Assembly: GCF_011397635.1 (NCBI RefSeq)
Contig: NC_064759.1
Location: forward strand, 24,390,428-24,454,427
Length of the DNA stretch: 64,000 nucleotides
Reading direction: 5' to 3'
Origin: Epinephelus fuscoguttatus
Lineage: Eukaryota; Chordata; Actinopteri; Perciformes; Serranidae
This document shows, in pieces, positions 28,201 to 34,027 of the stretch. The stretch's first letter is position 1. Every line of letters starts with the position of its first letter. The translations under genes and the position numbers were made by a program. The notes under the pieces are model-generated. The model was not told the origin of the DNA and did no database searches. It was given only the letters and a program-made list of their open reading frames with translations.

Positions 28201-31092
28201 AGACTTTCTGGTTCAGCTGCACTGCCTGAGACTTTTTTACTCAGTGGGGTGGTGACTCTATTGCTTCTACGAATGACTTGCTGATTAATTTCAGAACCTT
28301 GGTCTGACACAGTTTCCTTATGCTTTAATTTCATTGCATTCCTTTTTGGCTCCACAGCCTCGCTCTCCTTTACAGTGTCAAGTTGATCAGCTGATTTTCT
28401 CTCTTTTGATTTTTGGTCATCAACCACAACTTTGGCGCCAGTCTGGCAGACTGGCTCTGTTGTCTTTGAAGCAGATCTCCCACGCCTTCTTCCAGGTACA
28501 GTCCCCCCTCCCTTATCTTCTGTGCCATGTTTATCCTCATGAGGTTCAGTTTTTAATTTGACATGAGCACTGGAAATCTGGTCACCCTGAATGTCCTTGG
28601 CTTTAGGCTGATCCTCGATTCCTTTTACCTTCAGCTTCTTAGCAGATTTTTTATGAGGCTCCTTTACGGTTTTCATTTTCTTTTTGGCCACCAACTTAAT
28701 AGTAATCCTTGGTGCTGCTGATGAGGCTCCGCTTTTAGTGGACTGTCGATCCATAGTGTTTTTTCGTTTTGAACCTTTCCTGCGATCCTTTGCAGGCTCT
28801 GCTTCAGGAGTTAAGCCATGCGTTTCTTCCAAAGATTTTACATCCTTTACAGGATCAGGTGGGGTAATATCTGCGTCTGCTGCTGGCGTTTTAAGCGGTA
28901 GCTTCTCACTTTGTCGTTTAGATTTTGTGTTGACAGCATCACCTACAAAACAAAAAGATTTTAAATATTACAAAAAAATTCATGGCTCCTCCAATGAATG
29001 CAAAACTGGGAATCAAAAACAATCCTACATTATATTGTGCTGCATACTTAGTCTAAATGTGTGTACTGTGTAAAACTTACAATAAATGTGTAATATGACA
29101 CAGTGATACATTTTTCCTTACCTTTGGAAGGGTTTTGTCGTGACCATACAGGTCCTTTGGAGCTTTTTCTCTCAGCTTCAAATCCTCTGAAGTCATCTCC
29201 CTTGAAAAGTAAAAACAGATATTTAACACTTGAGACAAAGTTAACACCTCTGCTGGAGGCTGCCAAACCATCAGCAAAACAATAACTTTAGTGTTTTAGT
29301 TTACAGCATTCATTTTGAATTCAAGAGCATGGCATTAGCTGTATCCACTGCAGATGGAGGAACAATGAAAATGACACTGACAGTTCTATATGAAGAATGG
29401 ATTCATGTCCTGCATAATGATTTTATCAATAAACCTAACATAACAAAGTATATTTATCTTAGCATTTTGAACCAAAAACTACATCAAACAATAACAAAAA
29501 TTGGTTTGGTTAAGACATTACATCAATTATATCAATGACAAACAATGGACAATTTATTTCATACCTTCACATTCAAACCAATGCTTTTCATTCATCTCAT
29601 CTACGTTGTAATACATTAAACATGAACAGGTCCTGCATAAGTAACAAACAGAAATCAATTTAACTGCTAGGGGGAACTCTTCCTGAACTTTTTATGATGC
29701 AGTTGCATGCAAACTAGAGTATATTCCACCTCATGCAAGATCAGAACTCTACAACCTTTGCATGAATCACACTGGAGCAGTTAGGATGAACTCCTACACT
29801 ACCTACAAACAACTGCACAGCAAGGTAGGTCTGTAATTACGATTCCCTCCAACTACTGTACATCTCCCACATGCCTGCAGCTGTGACCCGGAACCCTGCA
29901 AACCGCTCAGATCAGGAGCGTACATTAACGATTAACGTTGCAGGTGTGCTGTAACGAGCTTTGTGCCCTTACATGCGTAACATAGTAATAGTGAGCTTTC
30001 GGTTCCAGCAACAAGGGTACAACTGGCTTTGGCACACTTCTGCACCACCATTTAAACATGTCGTGTTTGGTATCATTAGCTAGCGGTTAGCAATCTCCTC
30101 ATCTCGAAAGCATTTAAACTCACTTCAGTCTGCAGAAAAGCTAGCCAGAATTAAAACGTATGCCGACGAGAAGGTTCCTATAAGATCCGTATGTGCTGTC
30201 TTATTCAAACAAGTTAAGCAGACTACTGTGCCCGCATCTGGACAGCGTATGAAAACAGTACAGTTAGCCGTTAGCCGCTGTGCAGCGTACAGAGGCGCTA
30301 GCTCTCCCGTTCTTTGTGTTCGCTACTATTAGCTAGCTGCTACTCTGGCCCGATAACGAGCGGGCCATGTATGAAATAATTACGATGCCTGTTTACAAAT
30401 TGGCGTACTCTCTCACTTGCTTTAAAAAAAATATATTTTACTCATGTTTTCACACTCTAATATTTTCACCTAACATTACATAATAGTAATTGAGAGAACA
30501 GTGCTAATGTAACTTCCCTGCTGCTTTGCTAAAGTGGTATTTTGTGTTGCGGCTGTTCATTAAATGTCATGGAAAGCTACACTAGGCTAACGTTAGCTAG
30601 CATGAAATGTTGCTACAAATGAAGCTAAAGTTAACGTTAGCCTAGCGAAAGGATGTTGACATTTCTCCATGGTACTAACCAGTCACACTGCTGTGGACAG
30701 CACACATTCTTACACATTTAACAATCACACAAAATGTGAGAAGATGAAATAAAGATACTAACTCCTGGTTCGGTTTGGGACCTCACCTCTTCACTCCCAC
30801 TAGAGCTGTATCCAGCCTGGCCAAGGGTCTGGTGGCTCGCCTCTATCCCAAGTAAGCGCAAGTGAGACTGGTCTTCGTTTAACGATAGAACCAGGTTTGC
30901 GGGCCTTGGCCCTCCGTTAGTCACATCATCAGCTTCTAAGCCTGATCGTCCGAGTTGCCATCGCTTCTCGGAGCGCAAACGACTGCGTGACGACCAAGGC
31001 CGACCGGGGAAACGACCTCTGGCCGTAGCGGTTCCACCTTGGCCTCCTACGGCAGCCGCGGTTGCTGATCCGCATCCCGCTGCCGCCATCAT
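758..31092 (-). CDS. kmt2b: Histone H3K4 methyltransferase Kmt2b (MLL2/MLL4), complete coding region, 36 exons
   Basis: Catalytic subunit of a COMPASS-like nuclear complex that methylates histone H3 lysine 4. Coding exons in transcript order (plus-strand coordinates): 30787-31092, 29122-29200, 25313-28942, 25020-25201, 24706-24825, 24256-24442, 22254-22485, 22095-22162, 21742-21999, 21452-21558, 18291-18416, 17664-17777, 17302-17448, 16574-16666, 16350-16467, 16134-16247, 15687-15871, 15428-15529, 12217-12327, 11960-12036, 11549-11772, 11341-11444, 11060-11197, 10669-10827, 10451-10568, 10270-10348, 10008-10168, 9288-9440, 6034-9169, 5207-5307, 4945-5082, 4542-4794, 4257-4364, 3722-3805, 1155-1284, 758-1033. 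Phases agree throughout and give about 3,905 aa. Domain order: menin motif, basic disordered region, CXXC, three PHD fingers, bromodomain-like region, extended PHD, FYRN, Taspase-1 site, FYRC, WIN motif, SET, post-SET. Kmt2b rather than Kmt2a is supported by the N-terminal RGRFPGRP, the QLDGVDDGT cleavage site, the CFLCASKG segment and synteny. Human KMT2B is about 2,715 aa; the extra length lies mainly in the two giant exons. Confidence 0.97.
2640..3110 (+). repeat. Harbinger-like terminal fragment and an inverted repeat in a kmt2b intron
   Basis: The segment starts after a TTA with GGCCCGTTTCCACCGCAGG, a terminal sequence type recurrent in teleost non-autonomous PIF/Harbinger-like elements (family call from memory). 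The matching right end is not visible, so I treat it as partial. Within it, 3011-3103 forms an imperfect inverted repeat with arms of about 34 bp, starting TATAGTGAGCC and ending GGCTCACTATA. Confidence 0.5.
4542..5082 (-). CDS. kmt2b: kmt2b exons encoding the FYRC domain and WIN motif
   Basis: Exon 4945-5082 encodes an acidic stretch followed by [16 protein letters not shown], and exon 4542-4794 encodes [28 protein letters not shown] and the end of FYRC. FYRC pairs with FYRN. Immediately downstream is [10 protein letters not shown], equivalent to the ARAE WIN motif by which MLL-family proteins dock on WDR5 during complex assembly. Confidence 0.94.
5207..5307 (-). CDS. kmt2b: kmt2b small exon linking exon 29 to the FYRC region
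   Basis: This 101-bp exon contains no ATG and is easily missed. On the minus strand an acceptor TTCTCAG precedes it and a GTATTC donor follows. Read in the phase left by exon 29, it encodes about 34 residues ending DWKKYSG, which matches SQWHHYSG just before the acidic stretch in human KMT2B. It converts phase 2 to phase 1, as needed for the exon 4945-5082, and makes the full coding length divisible by three. Confidence 0.85.
5676..5976 (+). repeat. Dispersed repeat family A, copy 1
   Basis: This stretch, in the kmt2b intron between exons 29 and 30, shares a run of landmarks with 35827-36007: a GAGCC-GTGTTTGGTCTGTCCATTCT-like start, a middle segment with AAAACATAGTTATGAATATTATA-like text, and an end of the form CACACxxGACCTTTAA. 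The two copies have diverged by substitutions and gaps. It looks like a non-autonomous element common in fish genomes. I cannot assign its superfamily. Confidence 0.55.
6034..9169 (-). CDS. kmt2b: kmt2b giant exon 29: linker with the Taspase-1 site
   Basis: This 3.1-kb exon encodes about 1,045 Ser/Pro/Thr-rich residues between FYRN and FYRC. It carries the Taspase-1 cleavage sequence at 8250-8270, and later a conserved [15 protein letters not shown] segment matching ILVNKLGQVFVK of human KMT2B. Its end has [20 protein letters not shown]. The donor at 6033 leaves phase 2, which cannot join the exon at 5082 directly; it requires the small exon 5207-5307. Confidence 0.95.
8250..8270 (-). other. 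kmt2b: Taspase-1 cleavage site in Kmt2b
   Basis: The codons read Q-L-D-G-V-D-D on the minus strand (about residues 2797-2803), matching the Taspase-1 consensus Q-[hydrophobic]-D/G-x-D-D. Cleavage between D and G yields the N- and C-terminal halves that re-associate through FYRN and FYRC. Human KMT2B has the same core, QLDGVDDGT. Confidence 0.9.
10008..10568 (-). CDS. kmt2b: kmt2b exons encoding the FYRN domain
   Basis: Exons 10451-10568, 10270-10348 and 10008-10168 encode [20 protein letters not shown], then the segment through LFPVGFQ, and [19 protein letters not shown]. This is the N-terminal FY-rich domain. After Taspase-1 cleavage it pairs with FYRC in the C-terminal fragment to hold the two halves of the protein together. 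Confidence 0.94.
10669..11444 (-). CDS. kmt2b: kmt2b exons encoding the extended PHD (ePHD)
   Basis: Three exons (11341-11444, 11060-11197, 10669-10827) encode CSLCQKYGD, then [20 protein letters not shown], then [20 protein letters not shown] with NYHFMCAR and CYKHRH. This is the Cys/His pattern of the extended PHD that precedes FYRN in KMT2A and KMT2B. All expected metal ligands are visible, and the exons join in phase 0. Confidence 0.94.
11960..12327 (-). CDS. kmt2b: kmt2b exons encoding the degenerate bromodomain region
   Basis: Exons 12217-12327 and 11960-12036, with flanking exons 15428-15529 and 11549-11772, lie where MLL proteins carry an atypical bromodomain between PHD3 and the extended PHD. 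Visible text includes [26 protein letters not shown] and, in the next exon, [10 protein letters not shown], which aligns with HVYAQWRQQE of human KMT2B. I cannot tell from sequence alone whether it binds acetyl-lysine; this bromodomain is generally considered divergent. Confidence 0.85.
12609..13988 (+). mobile_element. hAT DNA transposon remnant with 8-bp target duplication
   Basis: A 1,380-bp element lies in the kmt2b intron 12328-15427. It begins CAGTGGCGTCGCCTGG and ends with the imperfect complement (left end versus reverse complement: CAGTGGCGT and CAGGGGCGT). ATGGTGAG directly repeats on both sides (12601-12608 and 13989-13996), the 8-bp duplication typical of hAT elements. The only coding remnant recognised is a short first exon (12911-12992), so the element is non-autonomous by internal deletion. 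It is antisense to kmt2b. Confidence 0.85.
12911..12992 (+). pseudogene. First exon of a hAT-type transposase, remainder lost
   Basis: An ATG opens [11 protein letters not shown] and continues for about 27 residues to a GTAAAT donor. The short basic RRFF start resembles the first exon of fish hAT transposases related to ZMYM/TTF zinc-finger proteins. No downstream transposase exons are visible before the element's right end at 13988, so it is not functional. The family assignment comes from recalled similarity and has not been searched. Confidence 0.55.
14650..14770 (-). repeat. Degraded SINE fragment, reverse orientation
   Basis: A T-rich start, then TTTGTCTTTAATTGACA, GAGAG-rich text and GATGACATGCAGCAAA correspond to the reverse complement of the 3' half of the SINE at 32047-32241 (there TTTGCTGCATGTCAGTCC, CTCTCTCTG and CTGTCAATAAAGGC). 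This copy is truncated and diverged and lies in a kmt2b intron. Confidence 0.6.
15687..17448 (-). CDS. kmt2b: kmt2b exons encoding PHD fingers 1-3
   Basis: Exons 17302-17448, 16574-16666, 16350-16467, 16134-16247 and 15687-15871 encode the PHD cluster (about residues 1804-2022). PHD1 begins at the end of the previous exon (17664-17777, [11 protein letters not shown]) and continues through [10 protein letters not shown] to [15 protein letters not shown]2 contains [12 protein letters not shown] and [11 protein letters not shown]3 begins [15 protein letters not shown] and contains [17 protein letters not shown]3 of this family reads H3K4me3 and binds CYP33; the Cys/His ligands look complete. Confidence 0.95.
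16691..17230. repeat. Miniature inverted-repeat element in a kmt2b intron
   Basis: The left end reads GCCATGTTCACACTGGC. The reverse complement of the right end reads GCTGGGTTCACACTAG, giving imperfect terminal inverted repeats of about 16 bp around 540 bp of non-coding DNA. It fills most of the intron between exons 17302-17448 and 16574-16666. A clear target duplication was not found, so the exact ends are uncertain. Confidence 0.5.
19769..20307 (+). mobile_element. 539-bp non-autonomous DNA element with a helicase-like coding relic
   Basis: The ends are AGCCTG and CAGGCT, and AGGTTTTAGCT is repeated exactly on both sides (19758-19768 and 20308-20318). Inside, on the plus strand, ATGGCGACCGC opens a short reading frame. 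A second stretch, from about 20040, translates as [19 protein letters not shown] and later [11 protein letters not shown], resembling the motif Ia-to-II region of RecQ-like helicases found associated with fish transposons. A 12-bp stem (20265-20276 with 20287-20298) sits just inside the right end. It lies in the kmt2b intron 18417-21451. Confidence 0.65.
22095..22485 (-). CDS. kmt2b: kmt2b exons encoding the CXXC zinc finger
   Basis: Two exons (22254-22485 and 22095-22162) encode the CXXC domain at about residues 1525-1585, which binds unmethylated CpG DNA in this family. Visible landmarks are CGVCKGC, then DDCGKCMNC, then the near-invariant [12 protein letters not shown] and QCCVYKRC. The two exons join in phase 2 within QCCV. 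Cysteine spacing is complete, so DNA binding should be intact. A basic RKARRLSGR tail follows. Confidence 0.96.
22648..22860 (+). repeat. Terminal fragment of a hAT-like element
   Basis: CAGGGTTTCCCACATATACA followed by a TTTATCTGTGGTGGC-like segment resembles the terminal sequence of a widespread fish hAT family (recalled, not searched). The expected complementary right end was not found downstream, so this is a one-ended fragment in a kmt2b intron. Confidence 0.45.
22956..23015. repeat. Perfect 19-bp inverted repeat (hairpin)
   Basis: GAAATTACAGCCCAGCCCC (22956-22974) is exactly complementary to 22997-23015 across a 22-bp spacer. It is GC-rich within AT-rich intron DNA, and is probably the centre or end of a foldback repeat. 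Confidence 0.8.
23090..23440. repeat. GA-rich low-complexity tract and a retroposon-like 3' tail
   Basis: From about 23100 to 23260 the plus strand is dominated by GAGA runs. At 23358-23435 the text TTGTAAGGTGTCCTTGAGTG, then GAAAGGTGCCTATAAAATG and an ATT-rich microsatellite, resembles the 3' tail shared by many fish LINE/SINE insertions. No 5' part was recognised. Confidence 0.4.
25313..28942 (-). CDS. kmt2b: kmt2b giant exon 3: basic, disordered region
   Basis: This 3.6-kb exon encodes about 1,210 mostly disordered, Lys/Ser/Glu-rich residues (about 129-1338). It has AT-hook-like clusters such as GRRRGRS near the N-terminal side and a degenerate 7-residue repeat (plus strand about 27024-27131). 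Near its end it contains the conserved [15 protein letters not shown] segment shared with human KMT2A and KMT2B. An [10 protein letters not shown] stretch follows, resembling the LKIYESV part of KMT2B. The low complexity suggests fast divergence, but the frame stays open throughout, so the exon is under coding constraint. Confidence 0.95.
27024..27131 (-). repeat. kmt2b: Coding tandem repeat, five copies of a 7-residue unit in kmt2b
   Basis: On the minus strand the unit E-D-S-S-K-I-A is repeated about five times with changes (SSKIA, SSKIA, SSKIT, SVKIA, SLKIV), so the DNA is a 21-bp period repeat inside exon 3. It keeps the frame and is preceded by VPHEDSS. It probably arose by slippage and is length-variable; no function is known to me. 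Confidence 0.85.
30581..30647. repeat. Inverted pair of AACGTTAGC motifs near the kmt2b start
   Basis: CTAGGCTAACGTTAGC and TAACGTTAGCCTAG face each other about 35 bp apart in kmt2b intron 1, some 150-200 bp downstream of exon 1. The same core occurs near lin37 (50154-50182) and, as a variant, near psenen (33749-33778). It could be a promoter-proximal motif or a dispersed repeat; I cannot decide. Confidence 0.5.
30787..31092 (-). CDS. kmt2b: kmt2b coding exon 1: start codon and menin-binding motif
   Basis: The exon encodes about 102 residues. Two adjacent ATGs (31092-31090 and 31089-31087) begin MMAAAGC; either may be used. A G/A-rich stretch is followed by ARGRFPGRP, which matches the start of mammalian KMT2B and the RFPxRP menin-binding motif known from MLL1. 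A basic tract follows, and an acidic, serine-rich end (SSSGSEE) splices in phase 0 to the next exon, GDDFRGF. The donor is GTGAGG at 30786. The upstream DNA is GC-rich, as expected of a housekeeping promoter. Confidence 0.93.
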
Positions 31093-32046
31093 TGCTTCAA
31101 CAACAACACACACCGACGGCTAGCACTTCGAGGAGAGACAAGAGGGAAGGCGCGAGATGGGAGGGGGGAGCCGCAATGCAGCACGGGAAAGTGAGTTTTT
31201 TTTTTTCAACGAGGCTACAATGGAAGGGGAGACAGGGTCGACCTCTGGTGGTGATTGTACGTCAAATCTCTATTCAGAAATGTGTGACTGACTACATCTT
31301 AAACTATGTCACGTTGCGCACATGGGAGGAGTTGACGTAGAGTGCCTGTCAGAAAGCTTTCTGCAAGGGTGAAGGTTTTTTCAACATTTTTTTGGGGGGG
31401 GGCACATAGGCTATAAAATAGGGGGCAACACCACCAGACAACTTGAGCTTCAAAAACTAAATTTTCCTGCATTTTGGTGAATTTTTATGCACCAATTTGC
31501 GCCTTATCTGCATTAATTTATAATGTAGGCAAAATATATTTACTATACCATGCCATATTCATCTTTTTATCAGGGGAAACACATATGCATATGACACATA
31601 TGTGCCTTTCTGGCAGAATTATCTTAATTTCACCCAAACTATGATCCTCCAGGCAAACTTCTCCCAACACTAAATGCTAGATAGATACAGGTCTAATGTT
31701 TGTCCTCTGATGACAACAAAACCTATTCACTAATGTATATAGTATCCCTATATGTTATTTTTGATTTTTTTTCTCTTTATTAAAGTTTAAAAAAGAAAGA
31801 AGTTATCTGGTAGAAAGCCACTTGCTCAGTACACTTTGCAGACAGATAAACAGACAAATAATAACAACAGAAATAAAATAAAATAAATCATGCAGACAAA
31901 TAAAGAATTATTATCCCTATAAGTATCCCTATATGGTGAGCATCATAGGGAGCCTCCAATTATGATTTTCATTACTAACGACTGTCTCTCCATGATTGTG
32001 CACCTGAAAATAACAAACATATATTTTTTGAAGAACATAAATTGAG

Positions 32047-32241
32047 GGGGCGTCAGTAGCGTAGTGGATAGTGCCGGCACCCCATGTACAGAGGCATTGC
32101 CTCGCTGCAGTGGCCGCAGGCTCGAATCCGGCTCACAGCCCTTTGCTGCATGTCAGTCCACACTCTCTCTCTGTCTCCCCATTTCACCCTCTGTCCTGTC
32201 AATAAAGGCAAAAAGCCAATAAAAATAATCTTTAAAAAAAA
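32047..32241 (+). mobile_element. tRNA-derived SINE with 16-bp target duplication
   Basis: The head resembles a tRNA promoter: an A-box-like GTAGCGTAGTGGATAGTG, then a B-box-like GGCTCGAATCC. A body common in percomorph fish SINEs follows (TTTGCTGCATGTC, CTCTCTCTCTG, CCTGTCAATAAAGGC), ending in an A-rich tail. AAGAACATAAATTGAG occurs immediately before the head and after the tail, marking insertion by target-primed reverse transcription. It lies between kmt2b and psenen. Confidence 0.85.
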
Positions 32242-33442
32242 AGAACATAAATTGAGAGTTAAATGTTGCAAGACTTTCCAGACATGTATATGCAATTACA
32301 TAATACATTAACACGGCCCCAAATTCACTTTAAAGGTTCATCAGTACCTCTCTTAAACAGTTTTAACGCAGCTAATAATTTAAACTTCATGAAAGTACAT
32401 TTATCACAGAGCTGGCAGCTGAGTGCAGGCCTTTATTATTCTGTTCAACGGTCAGAACAGTTATAATTGGGAATAGGAAAGTGTCTTGATTTCTGTAAAC
32501 AACATACAGTACATCACCACCTTAATATCAAACAGGTCTCTATGAGTTTGGAGTATTAAATTATTCAGGATGATGGGAAAGGGGTTAGCATTTTCTCCTG
32601 TTTATTTAAAGTTGATCCCATGATAGGAAAAAGAAGGTGGCTCTGAAATAATTTCTAATTTAATAATACAAGTGGCATAGCATTTGGAAAGGAAGGCTTA
32701 ATCTTTAATCAGTCCGGTCACAATAAACCTCTGTCAGAGGAAACAGAATGCAGAACAGGAAATAAAGATAAACAGTTACCACATTTTGGTGGTCTGTATG
32801 CCCAGGCTATTCACATTGCAATACAGTAGATGGCAGTATGCCTCTTTATCGTCAGCAGAAGAAGCTCATGATGAAGGAAAGGAAGATGCAGAAATAATCA
32901 TCAGTGGAATATATAGTGTAGATTTATTTTGTTAATTTTCAGCTCATGTAATAGAAGGAAATATTGTTGCAGAATAAACTGGCTGTGGAAGCCTTATAAA
33001 GGTGAGCAATACAGACTATAGCCAATGATAAATGGAGCAAAATCTCTTCATTATTAATTATTTGATGTTGCCAGAAAATATGAGCTCTTTTAGAGTAGGA
33101 GTATTTTATTTATTCATTTATTTATTTATTTATTGTTTTTGTTTTCAAAGTGGCACAGTTCAGATCTCTTAATTGCCATCCATGTTTCAGATTTGATCAG
33201 CATTTTTTTTCAAAGCTTTGCACAAAAACATTAGAAAAGGCCATTAAGTGGACTTTTAGGAAAGATGATTTTGTTACACCGGATGTAAATATGTGAAAAG
33301 AAACATAGACTATTAAAGGCTTAAATTAAAGGTAAATTGAGTATCAAAGAATTGTTAAACAGAAGTATCTACTATATCTTTTATTTATTAATCCTCAGGA
33401 TACACCACGTCCACCTGTGAACAGCTTAGTCACACACTCCGG

Positions 33443-33459
33443 TACAGCAGGTGGCGCTA
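33443..33459 (+). promoter_or_regulatory. Candidate CTCF-like site upstream of psenen
   Basis: TACAGCAGGTGGCGCTA fits the CTCF core closely (CAG-G/T-GGCGCT). It lies about 150 bp before the likely psenen exon-1 donor at 33613. A weaker relative (ACAGTAGATGGCAGTATGC) sits at about 32824. Both are followed by GAAGAAG-type purine runs, so an alternative is that both are pieces of a fish promoter-associated repeat. Confidence 0.4.
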
Positions 33460-34027
33460 TGCAGTACAGATTAGTGGATGCTTACCATTTACAACAAAGA
33501 GGACAGGCGAAGAAGAATGTGATCTCGCAGTCAGTAGAAGAAGGAGGAAGTGATTTTTGTGTCTGTTTAGTTTTTTTTTTTGCGACGATTCTCTTGGCCT
33601 TACCAATACCAGGTAAATTACCACAGTCATGTAAATTATTTTAGTTCCATAGAAATATTGATAAAGACTTCATCCAGAATCTGGGGACCGACTGAAATCA
33701 CAGCCACGGCTATTTGTAGCAGTCGGAACAACCTACTGTTGCAGTGCTAAGCTAACGAAATGCTAACGGTAGCCTGAGGTGCCTCCCGAGTCATCTGACA
33801 ATTCAATCAGGTCACCTGCTGCTTTATTGTTCGGATTTTATAGTGTCTTTGAGATTACTTAACTCAGCCATGTTTAGACCAGTAACTTCAGACGCTCGCG
33901 GTTTAAACGGAGACATAACACGCATCGCCGTTGTCACAAAAGTTTCATGTCTTTGGGTTGTTTGGAGATGGTTCTGGACTATAACTTGACTTTATTTTTT
34001 GTGATGCAGGATCCACACTAATTCACA

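Larger units (their letters stand above)
31093..34027. other. kmt2b-psenen divergent intergenic region
   Basis: kmt2b points left and psenen points right, so this 2.9-kb interval holds both 5' ends. A GC-rich segment next to kmt2b (about 31093-31200) is its likely promoter. A SINE lies at 32047-32241 and a TTTA microsatellite at about 33106-33137. The psenen non-coding first exon probably ends at 33612. No protein gene is seen. Confidence 0.6.

Noticed and set aside
33106-33137. TTTA repeat as a functional element
   Set aside because: An ordinary microsatellite in AT-rich DNA.
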